A DNA stretch of 64,000 bases from Bradyrhizobium diazoefficiens (GCF_016616885.1 NZ_CP067102.1:3934501-3998500); one strand, 5' to 3'. Shown: positions 28,040-37,125, counted from the stretch's first letter. The notes: generated from the sequence alone by a model not told the origin. Translations and numbers: made by a program.

Positions 28040-29016
28040 CCAAAATTCGTTCGGTCGTGCTGGGCTGCGGCTCCTATCTGCCGGAGCAGGTGGTGACCAA
28101 TGCCCAATTGGCGGCGCGCATCGACACGTCCGACGAGTGGATCGTGCAGCGGACCGGCATTCGCGAGCGGCACATTGCGGCCGAGGGCGAGTTCACCTCG
28201 CATCTTGCGATCAAGGCGGCGCAGGCCGCGCTCGCCGACGCCGGCGTAGACGCCCAGTCGATCGAGTTGATCGTGCTCGCAACCTCGACGCCGGACAACA
28301 CGTTTCCTGCGACCGCGGTCGCCGTGCAGCACGCGCTCGGCATCAATCACGGCGCGGCCTTCGACCTCCAGGCGGTGTGCTCGGGCTTCGTGTTCGCGCT
28401 TGCGACCGCCGATAATTTCCTGCGCTCTGGCGCCTTCAATCGCGCGTTGGTGATCGGTGCCGAGACCTTCTCGCGCATCCTCGACTGGAACGATCGCGGC
28501 ACCTGCGTGCTGTTCGGCGACGGCGCCGGCGCGGTCGTGCTGGATGCGCAGGAGCAGCCAGGCAAGGCCGCAACCGACCGCGGCGTGGTGACCACGCATC
28601 TGCGCTCCGATGGCCGTCACAAGGCAAAGCTGTTCGTCGATGGCGGGCCGTCCTCGACCCAGACCGTCGGCCACCTGCGCATGGAAGGCCGCGAGGTCTT
28701 CAAGCATGCGGTCGGCATGATCACCGACGTGATCGTCGACGCCTTCGAGGCAACCGGGCTCGATGCCGACAGCATCGACTGGTTCGTGCCGCACCAGGCC
28801 AACAAGCGAATCATCGACGCATCCGCCCACAAGCTCCATATCGCGCCGGAGAAGGTGGTGCTGACGGTGGACCGTCACGGCAACACCTCGGCCGCCTCGA
28901 TTCCCTTGGCGCTTGCGGTGGCGCGCAAGGACGGCCGCATCAAGCGCGGCGACATGGTTCTCCTGGAGGCGATGGGCGGCGGCTTCACCTGGGGCTCCGC
29001 CCTGGTGCGCTGGTAG
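28036..29016 (+). CDS. fabH: 3-oxoacyl-ACP synthase III (KAS III)
   Basis: 326 residues. The thiolase-fold catalytic triad is present: Cys in '[15 protein letters not shown]', His in '[13 protein letters not shown]' and Asn in '[16 protein letters not shown]'. It starts fatty-acid chains by condensing acetyl-CoA with malonyl-ACP. The GTG start overlaps the plsX stop (GTGA). ihfA follows ~135 bp later on the same strand. Confidence 0.96.
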   Translation: MTKIRSVVLGCGSYLPEQVVTNAQLAARIDTSDEWIVQRTGIRERHIAAEGEFTSHLAIKAAQAALADAGVDAQSIELIVLATSTPDNTFPATAVAVQHALGINHGAAFDLQAVCSGFVFALATADNFLRSGAFNRALVIGAETFSRILDWNDRGTCVLFGDGAGAVVLDAQEQPGKAATDRGVVTTHLRSDGRHKAKLFVDGGPSSTQTVGHLRMEGREVFKHAVGMITDVIVDAFEATGLDADSIDWFVPHQANKRIIDASAHKLHIAPEKVVLTVDRHGNTSAASIPLALAVARKDGRIKRGDMVLLEAMGGGFTWGSALVRW

Positions 29017-29150
29017 AGCCACAGTCGATAAAATTTTGTCGGAATTGGCCGCGATTATCGATGCGTCTGCATTGATGAGCGCTGTTGACCGTCGTATCGT
29101 AACCTCATAATTTCAGACAACAATTGTTCGCCGTGATGTGGGGCAGGGCG

Positions 29151-29492
29151 ATGACCGATCAAAGTAAAACCGTAACGCGTGTCGATCTCTGCGAAGCCGT
29201 CTACCAGAAGGTGGGGCTGTCGCGCACGGAATCGTCCGCCTTCGTGGAACTCGTACTGAAGGAGATCACCGACTGCCTTGAGAAGGGCGAGACGGTGAAG
29301 CTGTCCTCGTTCGGCTCCTTCATGGTCCGCAAGAAGGGCCAGCGCATCGGCCGCAACCCGAAGACCGGAACCGAGGTGCCGATCTCGCCGCGCCGGGTGA
29401 TGGTGTTCAAGCCGTCGGCGATCCTGAAGCAGCGGATCAACGCTCAGCACCGCACCAATGGCGATGCCAGCAAGGCTCAACCCGAGGCGTAA
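29151..29492 (+). CDS. ihfA: Integration host factor alpha subunit
   Basis: 113 residues, HU/IHF fold: '[20 protein letters not shown]', '[20 protein letters not shown]', and '[20 protein letters not shown]'. The last contains the DNA-intercalating beta-arm with its conserved Pro. IHF bends DNA and shapes transcription, replication and recombination complexes. The ATG at 29151 with an upstream GGGCAGGG is chosen. The C-terminal ~12 residues extend beyond E. coli IhfA, common in rhizobia. Confidence 0.93.
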   Translation: MTDQSKTVTRVDLCEAVYQKVGLSRTESSAFVELVLKEITDCLEKGETVKLSSFGSFMVRKKGQRIGRNPKTGTEVPISPRRVMVFKPSAILKQRINAQHRTNGDASKAQPEA

Positions 29493-29518
29493 GTCGCCCC
29501 GCGCGAAGGATTTGGCAT

Positions 29519-30097
29519 TTGGACAAGGCGCCGGATGCGTTCCGAACCATCAGCGAAGTAGCGCAGGAACTCGACATTCCGCAGCACGTGCTGCGGTTCT
29601 GGGAGACCCGATTCTCCCAGATCAAGCCGATGAAGCGCAGCGGCGGCCGCCGCTATTACCGTCCCGACGACGTCGACCTGCTCAAGGGCATCCGCCGTCT
29701 CCTCTATGGGGAGGGCTACACCATCCGCGGGGTGCAGCGGATCCTGAAAGAGCACGGCGTCAAATCGGTGCAGGGCCTGGCCGACGGCGCGGCCGCGGTC
29801 TCGTTCGGGGCCATCGAGGACGCCATCGGGGCGAGCCTGATGGAGCCGGACGACGAGCCGCCCATCAAGGGCATCACCGATGCCGACGATGACGATTACC
29901 AGGGTGACGACGAGGAAGGCATCGACTTCCGCTTCACCGAGGTCGACGACGAGGACATCCTCACCACCTTCCGCAAGGGCGGCACCCCCGCCGCGCCCGC
30001 CGGCCCCAGCGCGCTGGACCGGGAACGGCTCGGACGGGCGCTCGCCGACCTCGTCGCCTGCCGCGAGATGCTGGATCAGGCGCTGAAGGACGGCTAG
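29519..30097 (+). CDS. MerR-family transcriptional regulator
   Basis: 192 residues. The N-terminal MerR winged helix has '[20 protein letters not shown]', '[20 protein letters not shown]' and '[20 protein letters not shown]'. The rest is an acidic, low-complexity region rich in Asp/Glu and a C-terminal helix. The typical effector-binding cysteines of metal sensors are absent, so the signal is unknown. TTG start at 29519, with AAGGA 8 bp upstream. The ihfA-merR-tRNA-Pro order is common in Bradyrhizobiaceae (recalled, not checked). Confidence 0.88.
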   Translation: MDKAPDAFRTISEVAQELDIPQHVLRFWETRFSQIKPMKRSGGRRYYRPDDVDLLKGIRRLLYGEGYTIRGVQRILKEHGVKSVQGLADGAAAVSFGAIEDAIGASLMEPDDEPPIKGITDADDDDYQGDDEEGIDFRFTEVDDEDILTTFRKGGTPAAPAGPSALDRERLGRALADLVACREMLDQALKDG

Positions 30098-30206
30098 GCG
30101 TTTGCGGCTGGCTTTGCGGCCAGTTCCGCCGGGCTTTGGGCGAAGACACCAAAATGGCCTCGCTCGCCTTGCGCAAAGCAGCGATCCTAGCTAATGGAAC
30201 GACGTT

Positions 30207-30284
30207 CGGAGCGTGGCGCAGCCCGGTTAGCGCACTAGTCTGGGAGACTAGGGGTCGGAGGTTCAAATCCTCTCGCTCCGACCA
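30207..30284 (+). tRNA. tRNA-Pro(GGG)
   Basis: The acceptor stem CGGAGCG (30207-30213) pairs with CGCTCCG (30274-30280). The discriminator A is followed by an encoded CCA. The anticodon arm CTAGT/ACTAG encloses loop CTGGGAG with anticodon GGG (30242-30244), and the T-arm has GGTTCAAATCC. All four arms can be drawn. Confidence 0.97.
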
Positions 30285-30298
30285 TTTTCTTCATGTCC

Positions 30299-30382
30299 AG
30301 CCCGGAGACATAGGTAACAGGTCGTACCTAAGACATGGGTGACAACCTCGTGCCGAACGGGTTGTCGAAGGGTTGCAGGGTC
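30299..30382 (-). repeat. Remnant end of a second IS481-like element
   Basis: Bases 30340-30382 resemble the 3' end of the neighbouring transposase gene at 30580-30625 but differ at many positions, so this is a diverged relative and not a recent duplicate. The preceding terminal-repeat-like bases match the right IS end. Confidence 0.55.
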
Positions 30383-30394
30383 ACTCACTCCACG

Positions 30395-30529
30395 CATTCG
30401 TTGGCATGGCCATTATTGCTCGGCCCGCACTTTCGCCGTCAAGCCCGCGCGCCAAGGGCGCGCCCCCTACGGGGCTTCGGGGGTTGACGGCTCAGCGCGG
30501 CCAAGCCGGTGGCTGCCATGCCAAGAATG
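30395..30529. repeat. Imperfect long palindrome between two IS481 ends
   Basis: Outer arms: 30395-30410 (CATTCGTTGGCATGGC) against 30515-30529 (GCCATGCCAAGAATG). Inner arms include GCCGTCAA near 30431 and TTGACGGC near 30485, with a GCGCGCC/GGCGCGC core. This is a hairpin-rich unit resembling a MITE or REP element. Confidence 0.65.
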
Positions 30530-30547
30530 AGCAAGAGTGCATCTCGG

Positions 30548-31753
30548 TCAGAGCGACAATGTCGTACCGGGAACATCGGTGACGGGCTTCGGGCCGAATG
30601 GATTGTCGAGGGGTTGCAAGGTCTTTTGCTCGAGGTCGAAGTATCCCAGATCGTAGTGCATGAAGCTGACGAGCCAAATGCCATCGTCGACTTCCTTGAT
30701 GCCGAGCTTCTGGCCGGCCAGCACGCTCGAGATGTTGATCCTCTTGCGATGCAGGCAGAGCCGTCCGCAGGCCGTGACGAGGACGTCGCGGTCATGGAAT
30801 GGATAGGACAGTTCGGGCAAGCCGTCATAGTGGCGCGGTGAAGCCGCATACAATTCCGCCGGACACTTCATGTCGAGCGCCTCGTGCGGTCTTTCCGTGT
30901 TGAATTCGTGAACGAAGGCATCGAAGCGGTCTTGTTGTTGCAGAATATTCGAGCCTGGCGGCCGGGTCGCCTCCTTCTTCAGCGTCAGGTGCATGCGCTC
31001 GTGACGGCCATTCTGCTGCGGATGGCCAGGCTTGATGCGTTCGATGGCGATGCCGAGACGAAGCCACCAGACCGAGAGCCTTGACAGGTTGAACAGCGCA
31101 TTGGGGCTGGCGAACGGTACGCCATTGTCGGAGCGGATCGACAGCGGCAGCCCGCGTTCGGCAAACAGCCGCTCGAACGCCGTAACTGCCAGTTCCTCTC
31201 GCGTCGACTCCAGAGCTTCGCACATGAGCAAGAACCGCGAAGCCTGATCGGTCACGGTGAGTGGGTAGCAATAGCGCCCATTGCCGAGCTTGAACTCGCC
31301 CTTGAAGTCGGCGCACCAGAGGTCATTGGGCGCAACCGCGGCCGACAACCGCGTGCCCTGCGCCGGGGTCTTCCGTTCACGGGCGCGCTTGACCAGGCCC
31401 TGGCGGTCGAGCACGGCATGGATGGTGCTCTTGGCCGGCACCCTGACGTCACCATCCAGCCGCCGGACCAGGAGCTCGCGGATTTTGCGGGCTCCCCAAT
31501 GTGGCTTCTCGGTTTTCAGGCGTACGATCAGGCTTTCGAGCTGCTGCGGCAGCTGGTTGGCGTAGCGGACCGGCCGCCGCGACCGGTCCGTCAGGGCCTC
31601 AAGCCCGTGCTCCTTGTACCGACCAAAGATCTTGTAGCCGGTCTTCCGCGATATGCCGAAATCCCGGCATACGTCCGTCATTGCCTCGCCATCCAACAGC
31701 CGGGCAACAAACCGCAGGCGCTCCTCCATCACCGAACTCGCTTTCCACGGCAT
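30548..31753 (-). CDS. IS481-family DDE transposase (intact)
   Basis: About 401 residues. The N-terminal helix-turn-helix is 'AMTDVCRDFGISRKTGYKIF', with a linker 'RYKEHGLEALTDRSRRP'. The rve integrase core has catalytic Asp in 'LWCADFKGEF', Asp in 'IRSDNGVPFAS' and Glu in 'NGRHERMHLTLKKE'. The C-terminus holds an SH3-like tail. All catalytic residues are present and there is no frameshift, so it may be functional. The ATG at 31753 is chosen since GGGAGG sits 6 bp upstream; a GTG at 31759 is also in frame. It is the transposase of the surrounding IS481-type element. Confidence 0.9.
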   Translation of the reverse strand: MPWKASSVMEERLRFVARLLDGEAMTDVCRDFGISRKTGYKIFGRYKEHGLEALTDRSRRPVRYANQLPQQLESLIVRLKTEKPHWGARKIRELLVRRLDGDVRVPAKSTIHAVLDRQGLVKRARERKTPAQGTRLSAAVAPNDLWCADFKGEFKLGNGRYCYPLTVTDQASRFLLMCEALESTREELAVTAFERLFAERGLPLSIRSDNGVPFASPNALFNLSRLSVWWLRLGIAIERIKPGHPQQNGRHERMHLTLKKEATRPPGSNILQQQDRFDAFVHEFNTERPHEALDMKCPAELYAASPRHYDGLPELSYPFHDRDVLVTACGRLCLHRKRINISSVLAGQKLGIKEVDDGIWLVSFMHYDLGYFDLEQKTLQPLDNPFGPKPVTDVPGTTLSL

Positions 31754-31810
31754 CCACACCTCCCGCAGAACAAAAGCGGAAAGTGTAACCCATGTGTCCG
31801 GTACGTTTTG

Positions 31811-32131
31811 TCACCTATGTCTCGGGCCGCTCATCAGAGATGGGCCAAAGGCTTGCGCGGTCGCTGATCGGCAAGCGATCTCCTGTTTTCGCAACGTGTC
31901 CGTACCAGTGCCGTCAGCACGCGCTGCGCTGGCACTGCTGTTCCGGAGCGTTGCCATGAAGGCCAGTCGATGGTGCGCCATCGTGTCCACGAAGGAGGCT
32001 TGCGCGCTCTCGAGGCGTTTGACCAACGCGTTGGGGTTCAGGTCCAGGAGCGCGTCGGCTGCCAAAAGGGATACCGACAGGAGCGCAACCGCGGATGCGA
32101 CGGCAATTCCCTTCCATTCTGGTGACTTCAT
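31811..32131 (-). pseudogene. Small secreted-type protein truncated by the IS481 end
   Basis: 106 codons starting with a signal peptide ('GIAVASAVALLSVSLLAADA') followed by a helical, Ala-rich region ('ALVKRLESAQASFVDTMAHH'). The last ~8 codons lie within the terminal repeat of the IS481-type element, so the natural C-terminus appears lost. No matching 3' piece is visible on the far side of the element, where tRNA-Pro begins. I do not recognise the family. It could also be a spurious frame. Confidence 0.4.
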
Positions 32132-32324
32132 CAGCTGACTTTCTCATGTATTCCGCTACCCGGATAGGTAGGGCTGCTGCGCACGGTTCAACCCCTCGAA
32201 GGCCTCACGCACGCGTTCTTGAAGTGCGACAATTCTGTAACAGCGCGTGCCTCGCGGTTGCAGGCCGACCGTAGCTTGTCGAAGCTCGGCTTGGAGCCAC
32301 CGAGCCTGTATCGAACAAAGAACG

Positions 32325-32954
32325 CTACGCGGACGGACGCAAATACCCCACCACCATCCTCGTCGTCTCGTCCACCAGCGTCCGCACCATCTTGTCCGAC
32401 AGCATCTCGGCCTGGTTCAGCACCGTGTTGTGCGCGATGGCCTCGATCGTGCTGACGCAGATGAAGGTTGCGACATCGAGGTCGATCTTGTGCATTTCCT
32501 TGCGATGGCTGTTGAAGTAGGCGCGGACGAGGGTGTGGACCTCGCGGTTGAAGGCTTCGACGTCGAGCTTTCCTGCGCGCGGAATCTGTTCGGCGAGGAC
32601 GCGATGCAGTTCCGGGTTGATGCGGTGCGCGTCGATCGCGACGGTGACGAGGCGGCGCATGGCTTTCTCGATCGGCATGTCGGTGATTTCGGCGAGCGTC
32701 GTACGGACCAGCCCCATGATCTTCTCGTTGTGACGCTCGATCACGGCGGCGACCAGCGCCTCCTTGCCCGGGAAATACTGATAGAGCGAGCCGACGCTGA
32801 CGCCGGCGATTTCGGCGATCCGGTTGGTGCTCGTCTTCTCAAAACCCTCGCGGACCAGAACGCGAGCAGTTGCCTCGACGAGCGCGTCGACGGTGGCGCG
32901 GGATCGCTCCTGCAAGGCGTTTTTCCGGGGTTTTGTCGGCGGTTTGCGCGCCAT
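32325..32954 (-). CDS. TetR-family transcriptional regulator
   Basis: 209 residues. N-terminal TetR helix-turn-helix: 'DALVEATARVLVREGFEKTS', 'TNRIAEIAGVSVGSLYQYFP' and 'GKEALVAAVIERH'. The all-helical C-terminal domain presumably binds a ligand. The start 'MARKPPTKPRKN' at 32954 gives the usual basic tail before helix 1; the frame extends upstream but would cross the promoter region. It is divergent from an esterase gene (121 bp apart) with nested inverted repeats between them, so it most likely represses that gene and itself. Confidence 0.88.
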   Translation of the reverse strand: MARKPPTKPRKNALQERSRATVDALVEATARVLVREGFEKTSTNRIAEIAGVSVGSLYQYFPGKEALVAAVIERHNEKIMGLVRTTLAEITDMPIEKAMRRLVTVAIDAHRINPELHRVLAEQIPRAGKLDVEAFNREVHTLVRAYFNSHRKEMHKIDLDVATFICVSTIEAIAHNTVLNQAEMLSDKMVRTLVDETTRMVVGYLRPSA

Positions 32955-32968
32955 GATTCTCAATTCCG

Positions 32969-33003
32969 AATGCGAGTAGAAAAAGCGAGTGAATGCTCGC
33001 ATT
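32969..33003. promoter_or_regulatory. Operator-like nested inverted repeats, TetR/esterase intergenic
   Basis: AATGCGAG (32969-32976) is the inverted partner of CTCGCATT (32996-33003). Inside, GCGAG (32985-32989) pairs with CTCGC (32996-33000) across TGAATG. It lies 15-49 bp upstream of the tetR start and 73-107 bp upstream of the esterase start, a typical place for a TetR autoregulatory site. Confidence 0.5.
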
Positions 33004-33075
33004 ATACGCAGGGTCGGCAGCCGGTGGATAGAAGCAAGTTGGTGCCGGTCGGGCGCAGCAGGTGAGGGCAGGAGC

Positions 33076-34047
33076 ATGAGCGTTGCGAAGATGCTGTCGA
33101 TCGGGCGGCTTTGCGAATGCAATTTCTCGCGGGTGAAGCCTTCAAACGATCCCGCGCCGAGCTTGCAGAGCCGCGTGTTCAACTTGCTGCTCGGGCTGCT
33201 TCCCTACAAGGAGCAGCTTGCCTCGGCCGAGGCCGTGCAGGCGCACGTGCAGAAGCTCGCATTGGCGCCGGCCTCGCATGAGCCTATCGGGCTCGGCCGC
33301 GGCGTCGACGTCACGCTGACCAAGATGGGCGGCTGGCCGGTTTATTACACGGCGCCGTCGTCGGGACACGAGGGCTGCGACCACGTGATGTTCCTGCATG
33401 GCGGCGGCTACATCAACGAGATCGTGCCCGCGCATTGGCGTTTCGTCGGCCAGATGACGCGCAAGGCGGGCGTCGTCTGCGTCGTGCCGATCTACCCGCT
33501 TGCGCCGCGCGCAACCGCGAAGGATGTCGTGCCGAGGACGGCCGAGTTGTTGCGGATGCTGCTGGAGGATGCGGGGTCGGCGAAGGTCACGGTGGTCGGC
33601 AACTCGGCTGGCGCGGGCCTCGCGCTCGCCGCATGCCAGTGGCTGCGCGATCGCGGGCATCGGCAGCCGAGCCGGCTGATCCTGATCTCGCCCGCGGCCG
33701 ATGCGTCGATCAGCCGCCCGGAGCAGGTCGAGATCGCGGCGCGCGATCCGATTCAGGACATTCCCGGCATCATCGAGGCCGGGCGGCTCTATGCCGGCGA
33801 GGTCGATGTTGGCCATCCCTTCGTCAGCCCGCTCAACGGTGCCTTTCGCTCGCTGGCGCCGATGACGATCTTTTCGGGCACGCGCGATCTGCTCTATCCC
33901 GACAGCGTCGATCTTGCCGTGCGGGCGAGGGCGGCCGGCGTGCCGGTCGAGCTGCATCTGCTCCGTGACCAGCCGCACAATTATGCGCTGATGCCGACGC
34001 CGGAAGGGCGGCAGGCGCGTGCGAATATTCTGCGTGCGGTGGCTTAA
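33076..34047 (+). CDS. Alpha/beta hydrolase, hormone-sensitive-lipase-like esterase
   Basis: 323 residues. Oxyanion-hole motif 'VMFLHGGGYINE', nucleophile elbow 'VVGNSAGAGLAL', acid in 'FSGTRDLLYPDS' and His in 'RDQPHNYALMPT' give the complete HSL-type Ser-Asp-His triad. It probably hydrolyses short-chain esters. The start at 33076 follows GGCAGGAGC. Divergent from the TetR gene, which likely controls it. The natural substrate is unknown. Confidence 0.87.
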   Translation: MSVAKMLSIGRLCECNFSRVKPSNDPAPSLQSRVFNLLLGLLPYKEQLASAEAVQAHVQKLALAPASHEPIGLGRGVDVTLTKMGGWPVYYTAPSSGHEGCDHVMFLHGGGYINEIVPAHWRFVGQMTRKAGVVCVVPIYPLAPRATAKDVVPRTAELLRMLLEDAGSAKVTVVGNSAGAGLALAACQWLRDRGHRQPSRLILISPAADASISRPEQVEIAARDPIQDIPGIIEAGRLYAGEVDVGHPFVSPLNGAFRSLAPMTIFSGTRDLLYPDSVDLAVRARAAGVPVELHLLRDQPHNYALMPTPEGRQARANILRAVA

Positions 34048-34164
34048 GGGAAAGGCGTGATCGTGGTCATGCGGAGCGCCGCTGCAATGAGGCTGGCGCT
34101 GCAAGCTCGCGCGGGGGAAAGGCGGCCCCGGGCGTTTCCTCGATAGACGTCGTTTTGCGGGGCC

Positions 34165-34404
34165 TTAGGCGTGGCCCTTGATCTCGTAGTGACCCGGCAC
34201 GCATTTGTAGCGCTCGAGGCGCCAGTTGGCGTGATAGATCGGATGCTCGCCCATCCATTTTGCGAGCGGAGCCTGTGCACCGACTGCACACGCCATCATC
34301 GACATATCGGGCGTCATGTTGCTGTCGGTCACGATTTCCTCGACGCAGCTGCCTGAGGCGGCAGCGCCGAGCCGGCAGAGCACGGCAACGACGGTTATGA
34401 ACAT
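34165..34404 (-). CDS. Small secreted hypothetical protein
   Basis: 79 residues with a short hydrophobic N-terminus ('MFITVVAVLCRLGAAASG') that may be a signal peptide, then a Met/Cys-containing mature part ending 'YHANWRLERYKCVPGHYEIK'. Four cysteines (one in the leader) might form disulfides in the periplasm. The start at 34404 is supported by GAGGTG 6 bp upstream; a longer frame to 34563 lacks such support. Function unknown. Confidence 0.6.
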   Translation of the reverse strand: MFITVVAVLCRLGAAASGSCVEEIVTDSNMTPDMSMMACAVGAQAPLAKWMGEHPIYHANWRLERYKCVPGHYEIKGHA

Positions 34405-34764
34405 TCCAGTCACCTCATCGGTAGTTTCGACCACGAGGAGGATGCAAGCCGAGTGCCACAGCCTGTGTCTGAAACGACACGCCGGCCGGGCCTGCTCGCA
34501 CCAGCGTTCCCCATTTGGCGATTCGGATTGTAAAAAAATTGCCCCAAACCCGAAGCCGGACAACTACGGGGAACCCACAGGAAAAGGCGCAGGAATGAGC
34601 GATTGTCGGGGGCAGCGCCGCGCGATCCACCCTTCACAAGGCCCGGGTGGCCGGCGCCGATCCGCTTTTACCTGCGGATGCGGCGCTGCTACATTTTGCG
34701 CGCGTCGCATGCGCGGCGCGCCAACGACGAAGAAACATGCCGATAAGGGAGGGGCCGAAGTCCC
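34405..34764. other. Gene-free interval before the SDR gene
   Basis: 360 bp between two divergent genes. There is an A-rich tract near 34530-34540 and a GC palindrome-rich stretch near 34697-34724, but no convincing frame or clear promoter boxes. Confidence 0.4.
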
Positions 34765-35736
34765 ATGAAGGAATTTGCTGGAAAGATCGCCGTCATCACC
34801 GGTGGCGGCACGGGCATGGGGCGGGAGCTCGCCCGGCAGCTCGTTGCCGAGGGCTGCAACGTCGCGATGTGTGACGTCTCGGACGCTGCGATGGCGGAGA
34901 CCAAGCGGCTCTGCGAGGTCGAGAAGCTGCCGCAGGGCCTGCGCGTCACGACGCATGTCGCTGACGTCTCGATCGAGGATCAGCTCAAGCGCTTTCGCGA
35001 TGAGCTCGCCGAGCAGCAGAAGACGGACAGGATCCATCTACTGTTCAACAACGCCGGTATCGGCGGTGGCGGCAGCCTGTTCACCAACACGCGCGAGCAG
35101 TGGGAGCGCACCTTCAACATCTGCTGGGGTGGCGTCTATCTCGGCGTCCGCACCTTCCTGCCGATGCTGGTCAAGGCCGACGAGGCCCACATCATCAACA
35201 CCGCAAGCGTCAACGGCTTCTGGGCCTCGATCGGCATGAACCAGGCGCACACCGCCTACAGCTCGGCGAGGTTCGCCGTAAAGGGATTTAGCGAAGCGCT
35301 GATCAACGACCTCCGCCTCCACGCGCCGCATGTCAAATGCTCGGTGGTGATGCCCGGCCATATCGGCACCTCGATCGTCTCCAACTCACGCAAGGTGCAG
35401 AGCGGCGACGGATCGGAGCGACTCAACGCCGAGGAGGTCGTGCTGACCCGCAAACGCATGGTTGCGGCCGGCGTGCCAGATGCTGACAAAATGTCGGACG
35501 ACGCCATCCAGGCGGCGTTCGCCGAGCGCGCACGCAGCTTCCTCGAGGATGCGCCGACGTCGGCGGCGCAGGCCGCCAGGATTATCCTCGACGGCGTGAA
35601 GGCAGAGCGCTGGCGGATTCTGGTCGGTGAGGATGCAAAACTGCTCGACGAGCGCGTGCGCGCGGCGCCCGAGCAGGCCTATGACCGTGCCTTCTTCGAA
35701 CGCATCACCCAGGAAGCCGGCTGGCGGCTTGGCTGA
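34765..35736 (+). CDS. SDR-family NAD(P)-dependent oxidoreductase with Arg for catalytic Lys
   Basis: 323 residues. Rossmann motif 'TGGGTGMG' (residues 12-19) and 'NNAG' (95-98) are intact, as is the active-site Ser region 'INTASVNG'. The catalytic YxxxK reads Y165-S-S-A-R169, with Arg replacing the usual Lys. The C-terminal third ('ERARSFLEDAPTSAAQAARI', 'DERVRAAPEQAYDRAFFERI') is longer than in classical 250-residue SDRs. The gene is monocistronic by spacing. Fold certain; substrate and activity uncertain because of the changed lysine. Confidence 0.85.
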   Translation: MKEFAGKIAVITGGGTGMGRELARQLVAEGCNVAMCDVSDAAMAETKRLCEVEKLPQGLRVTTHVADVSIEDQLKRFRDELAEQQKTDRIHLLFNNAGIGGGGSLFTNTREQWERTFNICWGGVYLGVRTFLPMLVKADEAHIINTASVNGFWASIGMNQAHTAYSSARFAVKGFSEALINDLRLHAPHVKCSVVMPGHIGTSIVSNSRKVQSGDGSERLNAEEVVLTRKRMVAAGVPDADKMSDDAIQAAFAERARSFLEDAPTSAAQAARIILDGVKAERWRILVGEDAKLLDERVRAAPEQAYDRAFFERITQEAGWRLG

Positions 35737-36009
35737 CTCTATGTGGCCGAGACCGTCAACGAAGGCGCGCGAATGTAGGTATGATAAGCATCATCGCAAG
35801 AGGCCTCGGTCATTTTACTCAAGGTTATTTACCTGCTTCACGCGCGCGCTCGTGCTCCCATGACGGTACGGAATGTCACGCATGCGACATGTGACATGCG
35901 TTCAAGCGATGGTGATCTCGAACGGGTCTCATTCGGCGCACGGCAGCTTGGTTGGGGAACCAAAATAGTTTAGTGAATTAGATTAGCGCCACGACAAAGC
36001 GTAGCTCCG

Positions 36010-37125
36010 ATGATACCCGCATGCCTCTCCGACGACTTCATCCTCTGCCCGGAGAGAGAGGATATCTCCGCTGAGTTCACGCGGCTGCTTACCGCGGCGC
36101 AAGAGGGTGGCGCCACCATCGCCGAATGCCTGATGATCGCGCGGCAGCTGAAGCGCGACGACGAGCAGTCCTGGCATCGCGAGTGGAAAAAGCTGGCACA
36201 GGCCAACCGGCATCGTGCCGAGGCGGCGTTCGCGGAAGGCCATCTGGCGACGGCGCAGCGCAACTGGCTGCGCGCGATGAACTACTACGGTGCGGCCGCG
36301 ATGCCGCTCGATCCGGTCGACGAGCGCCGCTGGGTCGCCGTGCTCGCGATGCAGGAATGCGCCCGCCGTTTCCTCGCGGCGCGCGGGCCGGCCGGCGAAG
36401 TCGTGACAATCCCGTGGGGCGAAGGACATTCGTTGCAGGGCTATTTCTTGCCTGCGCCTGCGGCGAACGGTCGCGCCCCGACGGTGATCTGCATCGGCGA
36501 GCCCGGCCACCGCAAGGAAGAGTTCCTGTTCAAGCTCGCGCCCCATGCGCGCGAGCGTGGGTTGTCGATGCTCGCGCTGGACTTGCTCGGCGACGAGCGT
36601 GACGATTACGCCGACATGCTCATGCAGCGCCGGGATCTCGAAAGCTCGGTTGGCAGCGCGATGGATTATCTGGAGCAGCGCAAGGACGTCGATTTCGATC
36701 GCGTTGCGATCGTAGCGGACGGATGGGGCTCCTCGTTCGTGGCGCGTGCGGTGTTGCAGGAGCCGCGTCTCGCCGCGGCCGTCTGCGACGGCGGCCTGTG
36801 GGACCTGCACGAGCGGTCGTTCTTTGCCAGCCGTTTTGCGATGAGCGATCTCAGCATCGTCCCGGTGCCGCATGCGCCGCTGATGGCCTCCGGCGCCGAA
36901 TGTCCGGTGTTGATCACGCTCGGCGAGGACGGCTGGCTCAAGGCTGATCGGGCGCGTCAGATCCTGCAAAAGTCCCAGCTCGGCAGCTCGGATATCGTGC
37001 TGAAAGTGTTTACCGCGGCGGAGACCGGCGCGGCGCAGGCTCATGCCGACAATCCGAGCCTTGCCAACGAATACATCTTCGACTGGCTCGAATCGCGACT
37101 CGGTGCCGTCGGCAAGCGGATCTGA
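36010..37125 (+). CDS. Alpha/beta-hydrolase-fold protein (FrsA/DHPON-hydrolase-like), nucleophile not evident
   Basis: 371 residues. A helical N-terminal part (~1-125, 'RHRAEAAFAEGHLATAQRNW') precedes a hydrolase core: 'TIPWGEGHSLQGYFLPA', 'TVICIGEPGHRKEEFLFKLA', and 'DFDRVAIVADGWGSSFVARA'. This arrangement recalls FrsA and 2,6-dihydroxypseudooxynicotine hydrolase. At the nucleophile elbow (residues 236-240) it reads A-D-G-W-G, without the usual Ser. The acid/His region may be 'ITLGEDGWL' and later. It may be a non-catalytic or divergent member. It lies convergent to a MarR gene. Confidence 0.65.
   Translation: MIPACLSDDFILCPEREDISAEFTRLLTAAQEGGATIAECLMIARQLKRDDEQSWHREWKKLAQANRHRAEAAFAEGHLATAQRNWLRAMNYYGAAAMPLDPVDERRWVAVLAMQECARRFLAARGPAGEVVTIPWGEGHSLQGYFLPAPAANGRAPTVICIGEPGHRKEEFLFKLAPHARERGLSMLALDLLGDERDDYADMLMQRRDLESSVGSAMDYLEQRKDVDFDRVAIVADGWGSSFVARAVLQEPRLAAAVCDGGLWDLHERSFFASRFAMSDLSIVPVPHAPLMASGAECPVLITLGEDGWLKADRARQILQKSQLGSSDIVLKVFTAAETGAAQAHADNPSLANEYIFDWLESRLGAVGKRI

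Larger units (their letters stand above)
30299..31838 (-). mobile_element. IS481-family insertion region, nested/composite
   Basis: The right boundary region at ~31797-31835 and the left one at ~30304-30350 share inverted sequences (GAGACATAGGTRACA, then CGTACC, then ACATGGGT). The intact transposase lies between them. A second, inner left end similar to the outer ones occurs at ~30555-30590, and an imperfect palindrome (30395-30529) lies between the two left ends. I read this as an IS481 copy beside the terminal ~80 bp of a diverged relative, inserted just after the tRNA-Pro gene. Exact ends and target duplication cannot be fixed by eye. Confidence 0.7.
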
